A stretch of DNA of 64,000 nt from CAWJMD01 sp963700925 (lineage in GTDB: Bacteria; Actinomycetota; Actinomycetes; Actinomycetales; CAWJMD01), in assembly GCA_963700925.1 (NCBI GenBank), contig OY969553.1, positions 1-64,000 on the forward strand. Reading direction: 5' to 3'. The notes under the pieces are model-generated. The model saw nothing but the letters and a program-made list of their open reading frames with translations, ran no database searches and was not told the DNA's origin. This document shows positions 15,487 to 23,518 of the stretch, piece by piece. Both the position numbers and the translations under genes were made by a program. Each line of letters opens with the position of its first letter. Position 1 is the stretch's first letter.

Positions 15487-16790
15487 CCGAGCTCGCACCC
15501 GAGCTCTCGGAGCCCGACGCCCACGAAGCGGCGTCACGGCTGCGTCGCACCTCCACGCTCGCCGAGCTGGCTCTCGACGACCTTGCCGCCGGCGTGGCGC
15601 CCTCCTGGTGGGGCCAAGCCTCCGAGGCCTACTACGCCTCTCGCGGACAGGTGTCGGGACGCTTGACTGCTCTCGACTCTGCGGCGACGACTCTCGCCAA
15701 CGCCATCGATACCTACGCCAACGACGCCGGACGAGCGGCTGCCCGCTGGCGCCAGGCAGAGTCCGACCTCGACCACGCTCGCGCGCACCCTTCCGCGGCC
15801 GCTCTCACAGATCCGTCGATGGCCGGTGTCGATGCGGCGGAGGCCGAAGCCGAGATGGCTCGCGCCGAGCGCGAGTACCGCTTGGCAGTCGCCGCGCTGT
15901 CCCAGGCTGCCCAACGGACCTGTCAGGCGCTCGACGATGTCCGCGACGTCGAGGACCACGTTCAGGAGGCCATCGACACGTTCGGCCAGCTCATGTGGGT
16001 CGACTCAGCCACCGCGGCCATCTCGCTCGGCTTCGGCTGGACCAGCGACCGCGACGCGTGGTGGGACCAGGTCACCGGGATCGTCCCAGGGATCGTCGAC
16101 CAGGCTGCCCATCCGATTCAGACGGCGCGCGAGGTCTCTGGCCAGCAGCACTTCGCGAACGGCGATTGGGGCAAGGGCATCGGCACCGCCGCAGGCGCCT
16201 TCAGCCTCCGACACATGCTGCGAGATGCAGATCACGCGGACAGCGCTACCAGTGCCGATCCGCCGGACGGCGACGTCAGTGAACCTGACGGGGATGATGC
16301 GAACGAGTCCAACCCACCGAACGCGCAACACGGCTCAGATGCGCTGACGCTCCTCCCGCAGACGACGGACGAACTCATCGCGGGTGTCGACCTGCAGCGG
16401 CAGGAGGTCAACCCCAGGGCACACACCCTCCAACGACACGTGAACGTTGACCGCCAGTTCATCGTCACTCGGTACGACGAAGCCGTCGCCAGCGCCCGCG
16501 AGGGCGTGACACCCACTCCAATGTCTCGGTTCTTCGACCGCGCAAGCGCTGAGGAAGCGATCACGGCGGCGGTCCGCGAGCACGAACTCGATGTCCGTGC
16601 CCTGGCGAGCAACAGCCAACCCAAGCGTCTGGAGATCCGCATGCCACTACAGGAACCTGCCGGCGAGGTTGTCTACCGCAGTCAGGACGGGGCCCTGCGC
16701 GCCGTTGATGGCACCATGCTGGTTGTCCGGCTGCGACGTAACGGCAACGGACACCCATACGTGTTGACGTCGTTCTTGGAGGGGTCATGA
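15483..16790 (+). CDS. Polymorphic toxin with C-terminal RNase A-like (CdiA-CT) domain
   Basis: A 435-residue protein. Residues 1-190 are helical and WXG/LXG-like (SWWGQASEAYYASRGQVSGRL, then long coiled segments) and look like a type VII secretion delivery domain. Residues 210-300 are an acidic, low-complexity linker (DPPDGDVSEPDGDDANESN). Residues 312-435 match the bacterial RNase A-like CdiA-CT toxin: AHTLQRHVNVDRQFIVTR with H319 and a following Arg, SRFFDRASAEEAITAAV, and the end HPYVLTSFLEG, where Tyr and Thr occupy the C-terminal active-site positions known in that fold. It probably cleaves RNA in rival cells. The stop overlaps the start of the immunity gene. Confidence 0.82.
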   Translation: MTELAPELSEPDAHEAASRLRRTSTLAELALDDLAAGVAPSWWGQASEAYYASRGQVSGRLTALDSAATTLANAIDTYANDAGRAAARWRQAESDLDHARAHPSAAALTDPSMAGVDAAEAEAEMARAEREYRLAVAALSQAAQRTCQALDDVRDVEDHVQEAIDTFGQLMWVDSATAAISLGFGWTSDRDAWWDQVTGIVPGIVDQAAHPIQTAREVSGQQHFANGDWGKGIGTAAGAFSLRHMLRDADHADSATSADPPDGDVSEPDGDDANESNPPNAQHGSDALTLLPQTTDELIAGVDLQRQEVNPRAHTLQRHVNVDRQFIVTRYDEAVASAREGVTPTPMSRFFDRASAEEAITAAVREHELDVRALASNSQPKRLEIRMPLQEPAGEVVYRSQDGALRAVDGTMLVVRLRRNGNGHPYVLTSFLEGS

Positions 16791-17845
16791 CCATGATGGA
16801 GACTTGGAAGTCATGGCGCTCCGACGCTCTCATTCAGGAACTTCTGTCGGGAGTTGACGACGAGGATCGCATCAACACGTTGGACACCGCAGTCGAGATA
16901 GACGACAACTTGAGGACGCTCTACGCCACAGGGCGGCTTGTCGACGCGGGCCGGATCGTCGAGAAGTGGTTGGAGACGGTCCCCGACGAAGCATCGGCCC
17001 GGGCGTCGATTCCCATCGTGTTCCGAGGACCTTTGCCTGACGGCCTGCGCAGCCGCGAGTGGATACAGCGACTGCACGAACGCATCCAAGAGGCGCTTGC
17101 AGATCCGGCCGTGCTTCCGGAGCCAGCTCAAGGGGACGAGACCGGCTTCGAGCCGCCGCGCATGGGTCGGTGGTCCGACTCCTTGGCAGTGGACCAGGTA
17201 CAGGCGCGCGTTCTGGCGCCTCACAACGCCTCGGTACGCGCGTGGCTCGCGGAACAAGCTTCAGCGTCGTGGCAGCGTCAGCACCTCTACACAGACCTGT
17301 GGGAGACCGCGGGGGTTCTCGGACAAGTGGCCCCGATCGTCCACCCCCCGTATGGATCTCGCCTCGTGGACTGGGATGCGGCCACCGATGTGTCCGCGGC
17401 GGTTGTGACTCTGCGGCGCGAACTGGTCGATGGAGTCGACACCGGGCGAGCCGAGACTCTGTTCATCAGACCCGAACTCAAGCTGGACACCGCAGTGCGG
17501 TCGAGCTTTCCTGACCTGTGCCACTTCTATGGTGGGTACTTCGGTCAAGAGATGACCGAAACGACAGGTCTACCAGCGGATGCCATGGCCAATGCCATGG
17601 TCTTCACCCGAGGTGAGGCACGCAACAGGCTGCGGACGCAGCTCGCGCGGCTGCTCGAGGAGTCAGACGCCGATATCCGGTACGTCGTTGTGAACTGCGG
17701 CAGTTTCGCACTGCCACAACGCATCCGTCATTGGGTCGAGCGCACGTTGTGGCGGCTGGACGCCTATGACTGGGGCGACGACCCGCCTCTCAACCCGCCG
17801 CCCGGATGGCCCTACCCCAAAGAGAACTGGGCACGGCTGCGCTGA
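16787..17845 (+). CDS. Immunity protein, CdiI-like C-terminal domain with long N-terminal extension
   Basis: A 352-residue protein starting at ATG 16787 in an ATGA overlap with the toxin. The last 100 residues (SFPDLCHFYGGYFGQEM ... RGEARNRLRTQLARLLEES ... YVVVNCGSFALP ... RHWVERTLWRLDAY) resemble the CdiI-type immunity fold usually found as a free protein of about 90-100 residues. The first 240 residues are not recognised (WKSWRSDALIQELLSGVDDE ... RLHERIQEALADP ... VRAWLAEQAS) and have no signal peptide or membrane segment. Neutralisation of the RNase toxin is inferred from position and the C-terminal match. The extra domain could bind the toxin's delivery part or have an unrelated function. 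Confidence 0.72.
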   Translation: MTMMETWKSWRSDALIQELLSGVDDEDRINTLDTAVEIDDNLRTLYATGRLVDAGRIVEKWLETVPDEASARASIPIVFRGPLPDGLRSREWIQRLHERIQEALADPAVLPEPAQGDETGFEPPRMGRWSDSLAVDQVQARVLAPHNASVRAWLAEQASASWQRQHLYTDLWETAGVLGQVAPIVHPPYGSRLVDWDAATDVSAAVVTLRRELVDGVDTGRAETLFIRPELKLDTAVRSSFPDLCHFYGGYFGQEMTETTGLPADAMANAMVFTRGEARNRLRTQLARLLEESDADIRYVVVNCGSFALPQRIRHWVERTLWRLDAYDWGDDPPLNPPPGWPYPKENWARLR

Positions 17846-17896
17846 GCGAGGCTTGATCGTCTAACGACTCGTCCAGCCACGAGGTACAGATCAGGC

Positions 17897-18757
17897 TTAC
17901 GGTTCGGCGACGAGCTCGTTGCGGCCAGCGATCGCCTGGACGGTGATCGATTCGCTGTCGACCTGCGCCTCACCTGGGATCGGCAACCACGGACCGCCCG
18001 CCACCGAGTACTCACCCGAGTAGTACGTCGTCATCGTGATCCCGAACGACCCACGCTTCTTGTACTCGTGCGCGTTCGTCAGAGCCGGGTACGCGGCGCC
18101 CGGTTCGGGCGTGGGGCCGAGGACGAAGCCGTCGCCGAAGTCCCACGAGTACCGCTGCGGTGTCGCACGCACCTGGACCGGGAACGACAACAGCGTGGTG
18201 TCGATGACGGTCGGTTCAGCCTTGGTCGCGAACACGTTCGTCGGCATGCCCACCAAGACGTAGTCGCCAGGTGGCTCGACTGTCGAGGTCCCAGCTGGAA
18301 GCGGGAGGCGCCGGAAGTCTTCGAGCGTCATCGCAGGCAGCGGAGTGGGTTCGGTGCCAGGTGAGCCAGGCGTGTTGCACCGTTCGGTCACGAACTCCCA
18401 ACCGGGCTGGCCCACTTCGACGGTGACGGGTGCGCGGAACACGTACACGCTGAAGTAGGGCTCGCAGCCCACCTCGACACCTGGGCACATCGCGTCCAGC
18501 CCAGTCACTGGCGAGTTTCCGGAGCATGCTGGATAGGAGATGTAGTGCATTGGTGGCGGGATGTACTCGGAACGCGCCAGGTTGACGGACGACTTTGCTT
18601 GCCTGCGGGAATCTTGCTCTTGCGTAGCACGGAGGTTAGCCGCACCGTCCGTCAGTTCGCCTGTGAGATCACCATCTTTGGGAACGCCCGCGGCTGGTCC
18701 GCCTAGGCAACCAATGAGCAAGGCTGCAAAGGCCGCGAGGAACACGCGCCGGATCAT
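17897..18757 (-). CDS. Exported lipoprotein with PKD-like fold
   Basis: Starting at ATG 18757 (MIRRVFLAAFAALLIGC) the protein has 286 residues, a lipoprotein signal peptide and lipobox LIGC with the lipidated Cys at 17. The mature part is Pro- and Thr-rich with four further cysteines (YPACSGN, DAMCPGVEVGCEPY, ERCNTPG). Its C-terminal half contains YSWDFGDGFVLG, the signature of PKD domains that bind proteins or polysaccharide at the cell surface. Function unknown. Its start overlaps the stop of the upstream lipoprotein gene (ATGA), so the two form an operon. Confidence 0.78.
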   Translation of the reverse strand: MIRRVFLAAFAALLIGCLGGPAAGVPKDGDLTGELTDGAANLRATQEQDSRRQAKSSVNLARSEYIPPPMHYISYPACSGNSPVTGLDAMCPGVEVGCEPYFSVYVFRAPVTVEVGQPGWEFVTERCNTPGSPGTEPTPLPAMTLEDFRRLPLPAGTSTVEPPGDYVLVGMPTNVFATKAEPTVIDTTLLSFPVQVRATPQRYSWDFGDGFVLGPTPEPGAAYPALTNAHEYKKRGSFGITMTTYYSGEYSVAGGPWLPIPGEAQVDSESITVQAIAGRNELVAEP

Positions 18758-19296
18758 GAGCCAATCTCCAGCATCTTCCATCCCCCGTCTTGCCATGACA
18801 CAGCCGCTTTCAGCAGCATCACGTCGCTGTCCTCTCCCAAGGTGACACTCGCGGTCGCGTCGCGGACCAGTACCTGTTGCTCGCGATACGTCACGGAGGT
18901 TGTGACGACTCCCAGGCTTGGCGGTGGAGAATTGACGGTCTCAATCAGGAGCGGGTCCTCCGCCGCGACAGAGCCATCCCTGTTGATGTCTCTGATGATC
19001 GAGACGTAGTCGGTGCACTCTAAGCACTCCTCACGAGACAAGGAGCGGATCGGTTCCGTGTCACCGGTGCGGTAGCCGTAGTTGAGCGACGCAAACCAGT
19101 GCTTCACGAACGCGACAGCGCCCAAGTCCGTTTCGGCCTTCGCCTCGTCCGGTATCACCGGCACGGCAAGAGTCTCAGTCGGACTCGCCGTCTCAGACGG
19201 ACCACTCGAGGTCGGCGGGTCCGGGTCACCGTCCCCTGTGCACCCCGCCAGCAACAGCGAGAGCGCCACCACCCCCGCGGCCCCCAGCCGCCTCAT
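18754..19296 (-). CDS. Lipoprotein, DUF6318-like
   Basis: A 180-residue protein from ATG 19296 (MRRLGAAGVVALSLLLAGC) with lipobox LAGC, Cys at 19, followed by a Thr/Ser/Pro-rich linker. The domain ETDLGAVAFVKHWFASLNYGYRTGDTEPIRSLS ... ECLECTDYV resembles the DUF6318 family of actinobacterial lipoproteins, related in shape to NTF2-like folds; the paired cysteines may form a disulfide. Function unknown. It is the first gene of a two-gene operon with the PKD lipoprotein. An alternative ATG three codons upstream exists. Confidence 0.78.
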   Translation of the reverse strand: MRRLGAAGVVALSLLLAGCTGDGDPDPPTSSGPSETASPTETLAVPVIPDEAKAETDLGAVAFVKHWFASLNYGYRTGDTEPIRSLSREECLECTDYVSIIRDINRDGSVAAEDPLLIETVNSPPPSLGVVTTSVTYREQQVLVRDATASVTLGEDSDVMLLKAAVSWQDGGWKMLEIGS

Positions 19297-19363
19297 CGCT
19301 TGCACGCGCGAGAACTTACCTCACCCAAAGCGGGATCAATCAACACAATCCACAGCCGAGCTC

Positions 19364-21400
19364 TCATGCCTCAGCATCCGCTTTCGCCTCCGCCTCGGTC
19401 GCCAGCTCGTCCAGTCGCCGCAGCGCCCCCAGCACCACCTCGCGGTCAGTCGTCGCCCACATCGGCGGCAGCGAAGCCCGCAGGTACCCCGCATAGCGCG
19501 CCGTCGCCAGCCGCGAGTCCAGCACCGCAACCACGCCTCGGTCCGTGCCAGACCGCACCAGCCGCCCCGATCCCTGCGCCAACCTCAGGGCAGCATGCTG
19601 CGCCGACACCGCCATGAACCCGTTCCCGCCCGTCTTCCCAACAGCTTCAGAGCGCGCCGACATCAGCGGGTCGTCAGGCCGCGGGAACGGCACGCGGTCG
19701 ATCACCACGAGCTGGCACGACGTCCCCGGCACGTCAACCCCCTGCCACAGCGACAACGTCCCGAACAGACAGGTCTTCGGGTCGGCAGCGAACTGCCGCA
19801 CCAGCGTTGGCGTCGCGTCATCCCCCTGACACAGGATCGGCATGTCCAAGCGTTGCCTCATCTCCTCAGCCGCCGCCTCCGCCGCCCGCCTCGAAGAGAA
19901 CAACCCCAGAGTCCGACCCCCAGCAGCTTCGACCAGCGCCGCCAGCTCGTCCAACGTCCCCGCCCCGGCCCCGTCGCGCCCCGGCGGCGGCAGGTGCGCG
20001 GCCATGTACAGGATCGCCTGCCGCTGGTAGTCGAACGGGCTCCCCACGTCCAAGCCCTGCCATGACGGAGCGCCGGCCCCCACCAAGCCCACCGACCGAG
20101 CCGCCGCCTCGAACGTGCCCCCAACCGTCAGCGTGGCCGACGTCATCACCACCGCACGGTCGCCAAAGAGCTTGTCCCGCAACGGCAGTGCCACCGACAA
20201 GGGCGCCACGTTCAACATCCTCCGCGGCGCACCACGACCGAAGTCCGACACCGTCAGCCACGCCACGTCGTCGACCGACCCGGCAGCCAGTCGCTCCGCC
20301 ACGCTGAACACCTCAGACAGCGACGCCCTTGCCTGCTGCAGCGCGCCCATCGCCTCCACTCCCCCGTCCACTGCCTGGCCTTCCCGCAACGCCCCGGCAG
20401 CTCCACGGGCAGCGTCCCGCACCTGCTCGACCGCCAGCTGCAGGGTCCCCGGCAGGCCGTTCGCGAACCGTCCCTCGCTCAGCTCCTCCAACGCGGCCTC
20501 CAGATCCCCCGCCGCCGCCACGAGCCGGTCCGTGTCCACCCCCGCGTGCTTGCGCGACCGGCTCGCCGCAATCTCCACCATCGGCACCGTCAGCTGGTCG
20601 GACACGACAGCCGTGACCCGGTCGGCCAGCTCGTGAGCCTCGTCCACGACCAGCACGTCATGCTCGGGCAGGATCTGCCGTCCCTCGAATGAGTCGATAG
20701 CCAGCAGAGCGTGGTTCGTCACGACGACGTCGACCTCTCGCGCCCTCCGCCGCGCCCGCTCGCTGAAGCACTCGGCCGCCATCGGGCACTGCTGCCCGCC
20801 GAGGCACTCGAACGCCGACACAGCCACCTGACGCCACGCCCGCTCGCTGACCCCAGGCACCAGCTGGTCGCGATCGCCGCTCTCGGTCGTCGACGCCCAC
20901 TCCCTCAGTCGCACCACCTCACGCCCGAGCGGGGACGACGGACCGGTGCTCGACTCGGTGACCACACGTCCGGGCAGGGGCTCCATCTCGAACAGGCCTC
21001 CCTCGTCCTCCTGAGGAAAGCCCCCGACGAGCTTGTGCTTGCAGACGTAGTTTCCGCGTCCCTTCACCATCTGGAACGTCAGCTCGCGGCCGATCAGCGG
21101 CTCCAGCGAACGGGCCAGGCGCGGCAGGTCACGCTCGACCACCTGCGCCTGCAGGGCCAGCGTCGCGGTGGAAACCACTGCGCGCGAGTCCGACTCGATG
21201 GCGTGCCGCACCATCGGCACCAGGTACGCCAGCGACTTTCCAGTGCCCGTACCGGCTTGCACCAGCAGCGCGTCGCCCTCGTCGAAGGCCTTCGCAACCG
21301 CGTCGGCCATCTGCTGCTGGCCCGGACGCTCGGTGCCCTCAATGCCGCCGACCGCTGCGCGCAGCAAGTCTGGCACCGAAGGGATCTCGGGCTCGCTCAC
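19364..21400 (-). CDS. dinG: DinG-family ATP-dependent DNA helicase
   Basis: An XPD/DinG-type superfamily-2 helicase of 678 residues from GTG 21400 (VSEPEIPSVPDLL); upstream in-frame sequence is antisense to the neighbour and not conserved. Motifs: LVQAGTGTGKSLAYLVP (Walker A), four cysteines of the iron-sulphur cluster region (NYVCKHKL ... FECLGGQQCPMAAECF), VLVVDEAHELADR (DEAH box), VVMTSATL, and RLAQGSGRLVRSGTDRGVV (motif VI). DinG unwinds DNA 5'-3' and can remove R-loops and D-loops. No LexA box was seen upstream, unlike E. coli dinG. It follows the small membrane-protein gene by 10 bp. Confidence 0.93.
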   Translation of the reverse strand: MSEPEIPSVPDLLRAAVGGIEGTERPGQQQMADAVAKAFDEGDALLVQAGTGTGKSLAYLVPMVRHAIESDSRAVVSTATLALQAQVVERDLPRLARSLEPLIGRELTFQMVKGRGNYVCKHKLVGGFPQEDEGGLFEMEPLPGRVVTESSTGPSSPLGREVVRLREWASTTESGDRDQLVPGVSERAWRQVAVSAFECLGGQQCPMAAECFSERARRRAREVDVVVTNHALLAIDSFEGRQILPEHDVLVVDEAHELADRVTAVVSDQLTVPMVEIAASRSRKHAGVDTDRLVAAAGDLEAALEELSEGRFANGLPGTLQLAVEQVRDAARGAAGALREGQAVDGGVEAMGALQQARASLSEVFSVAERLAAGSVDDVAWLTVSDFGRGAPRRMLNVAPLSVALPLRDKLFGDRAVVMTSATLTVGGTFEAAARSVGLVGAGAPSWQGLDVGSPFDYQRQAILYMAAHLPPPGRDGAGAGTLDELAALVEAAGGRTLGLFSSRRAAEAAAEEMRQRLDMPILCQGDDATPTLVRQFAADPKTCLFGTLSLWQGVDVPGTSCQLVVIDRVPFPRPDDPLMSARSEAVGKTGGNGFMAVSAQHAALRLAQGSGRLVRSGTDRGVVAVLDSRLATARYAGYLRASLPPMWATTDREVVLGALRRLDELATEAEAKADAEA

Positions 21401-21410
21401 TCCGCTGAAC

Positions 21411-21899
21411 CTACTGGCCGAAGACAGCTGGATCGAACGACGCGAGCTCGGCGATGACGCCCACCACACCGCTGAGGATGTTGCCCGCCACGAACGCGCA
21501 GAGCGACGCGAGCAGCGCCTGAACGAACGCTGGGAAGGTGCGGAACCCGGACCCCAGCCGCAGCAGCAGGAGCGCTCCAACGGTCAGCGCGAGACCGACC
21601 AGCAACGTCACCACGAAGATGCCAACGAGCACCGCGACGACAAGAGCGGTCTCATCCTCCCCCAGGTCCAGGTCCCACTCGCCGGCCGAGGCGCCGCTGA
21701 AGATCGCCACGAGAAGCGCGCCGAACACGACGATGAGCAGGACGGTGCCCAGTGCGTAGATCGCGTTGATCACCACCGACCACCACACCGTCGGCCGCAA
21801 CGGGACCTCCGGCTTGGGCGGACGCGCGACGGGATACCACGGCTGCGGCGCTGCCGGGGGCGGCCACTGCGAGGCTGGCGGGCCATAGGGCTGGCTCAT
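21411..21899 (-). CDS. Small membrane protein with proline-rich N-terminus
   Basis: A 162-residue protein. Residues 1-35 are Pro/Tyr/Trp-rich (MSQPYGPPASQWPPPAAPQP), like many actinobacterial membrane proteins with a disordered cytoplasmic tail. Four hydrophobic segments follow (VVINAIYALGTVLLIVVFGA, ALVVAVLVGIFVVTLLVGLA, VGALLLLRLG and FVQALLASLCAFVAGNILSG). No family recognised. It probably heads a two-gene unit with dinG (10 bp spacing), though no functional link is evident. Confidence 0.75.
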   Translation of the reverse strand: MSQPYGPPASQWPPPAAPQPWYPVARPPKPEVPLRPTVWWSVVINAIYALGTVLLIVVFGALLVAIFSGASAGEWDLDLGEDETALVVAVLVGIFVVTLLVGLALTVGALLLLRLGSGFRTFPAFVQALLASLCAFVAGNILSGVVGVIAELASFDPAVFGQ

Positions 21900-21969
21900 C
21901 CCGCCATCGTGTCAGAGCACCAACACCCCACCTCGCCAGCAACCTCGTTCTGTGGACGGAGAACCCGAC

Positions 21970-23349
21970 TCAGCCCACCGGCGGCATCTCGGTCGGCTCC
22001 GAGTCGAGGCCCGGACGCTCCTGCGACCACTGGCCGCGCGTGAAGTCCGGCACCCGGACCGGCTTGCCGCCCTTGTCGAGCGAGTCGACGCTCAGCGGGA
22101 CGGGCGAGCACCAGACCGCCGAGTCGTACACGTCGATATCGGGGACGAGACCCGCCCGCATCTGCTGCACGATGCGCCACTGCAGGATGTAGTCGATGCC
22201 GCCGTGACCGCCGCCGGGGTCGCCGACCGCCTTCCACAGCCAGTGGTCGAACTCCTCGACGTAGGGCGCGAGGTCGGCCCACTCGTGCCCGCTGTGGTCG
22301 GGCTCCAGGTAGATCCTCGCCGGGTAGTCCTCGACGATGCCGCGGCTGCCGGCGAGGCTGTTGATGCGGCTGTACGGCCGCGGCGAGCTGACCTGGTGCT
22401 CCGCGCGAATGACACGGCCACCGTGCGTCTCGATCAGGCACGTGACCAGGTCACCGTTGATGTACTCCTCCTGCCACGACGGGTGGTCCGCCGGCATGAA
22501 CCGCTCCCGGTAGTCGGCCAGGCCGCGAGGTGCGGTCGCCGTGGCCCGCAGGGTCGTCATCCGGTCACCGCGGTTGATGTCCATGCACGCGGCGATCGGC
22601 GCCAGCCCGTGCATCGGGTAGAGGCTCGCCGTGCTGCGCGTGTGCCACTTCCGGCGCCAGGCGTCGGTGTAGTAGGTGTCGGAGAACAGCAGCTCGCGCA
22701 GGTCGTGCAGGTAGCCCCCGTGCCCGTCCGTGATCTCACCGAACATGCCGTCGTGGGCCATCTTGAGGAACACCAGCTCGTTCTGCCCGTAGCTGCAGTT
22801 CTCCATCAGCCAGAGGTGCCGACGGGTCTGCTCGGACACGTTGACGAGGTCCCACAGCTGGTGCAGCTCGGTGGCGATCGGCAGCTCGATGCCGACGTGC
22901 TTGCCGCCCTTCAGGGCCGCCCTGCCGTGCTCGTAGTGGAACTCCCACGGGGTTGCGACGTAGACGAGGTCGACGTCGTCACGGCGGCAGAGCTCAGCCG
23001 CGCTCTTCTTCGACCCGGCGACCTCCACCGGACGGGGGTGTCCCTCGGCTTCGAGCGTGTCCGCAGCCTGGGTGGCTCGCTCGGCGCGGATGTCGCAGAC
23101 CACCGTGACCTGGGCGCCAGGGACAGCGGCCCAACCGGTGAGCATCCCCATCCCGCGGTTCCCGAGCCCGATGACCCCGATGCGGACGGTGTCGAGCGCC
23201 TCGAACGGCACCCCGATCATGCTGCGTTGACCGTGCTTTCGCGGTGGGGCGTCCTGCGCCGCCAGCGCGGGCGCGCCTACGGCGGCAGTGCCGGCAACAG
23301 CCAGACCGGTGGACAGGAATCCGCGGCGCGAGGTGGACAGGTCCGCCAT
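21970..23349 (-). CDS. Tat-exported Gfo/Idh/MocA-type enzyme, glycoside hydrolase family 109-like
   Basis: GH109 enzymes use tightly bound NAD+ to cleave alpha-N-acetylgalactosamine by transient oxidation. From ATG 23349 the protein has 459 residues and a twin-arginine signal (TSRRGFLSTGLAVAGTAAVG), as expected for export with bound cofactor. Rossmann motif: VRIGVIGLGNRGMGMLTGW. Family stretches: VYVATPWEFHYEHG, GKHVGIELP, WLMENCSYGQNE and TASLYPMHGLAPIAACM. The natural glycan is unknown. It is a single gene in a short AT-richer gap before hflX, with no sugar transporter nearby. Confidence 0.88.
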   Translation of the reverse strand: MADLSTSRRGFLSTGLAVAGTAAVGAPALAAQDAPPRKHGQRSMIGVPFEALDTVRIGVIGLGNRGMGMLTGWAAVPGAQVTVVCDIRAERATQAADTLEAEGHPRPVEVAGSKKSAAELCRRDDVDLVYVATPWEFHYEHGRAALKGGKHVGIELPIATELHQLWDLVNVSEQTRRHLWLMENCSYGQNELVFLKMAHDGMFGEITDGHGGYLHDLRELLFSDTYYTDAWRRKWHTRSTASLYPMHGLAPIAACMDINRGDRMTTLRATATAPRGLADYRERFMPADHPSWQEEYINGDLVTCLIETHGGRVIRAEHQVSSPRPYSRINSLAGSRGIVEDYPARIYLEPDHSGHEWADLAPYVEEFDHWLWKAVGDPGGGHGGIDYILQWRIVQQMRAGLVPDIDVYDSAVWCSPVPLSVDSLDKGGKPVRVPDFTRGQWSQERPGLDSEPTEMPPVG

Positions 23350-23518
23350 GTCGTTCTCCCAGGTCGAGTCGGCTGCCCCAAGGGGCAATTCCCCGGTCCG
23401 CAATGACCGGATCATCGACTCTGTCCAGGACTCGAACGCCGTGTCAATAGATGATCGAATATCACTCAATACGTGCAGGATCAGTCACGAATTGGGCAGC
23501 GCCTGGTGCGGGGACCGC

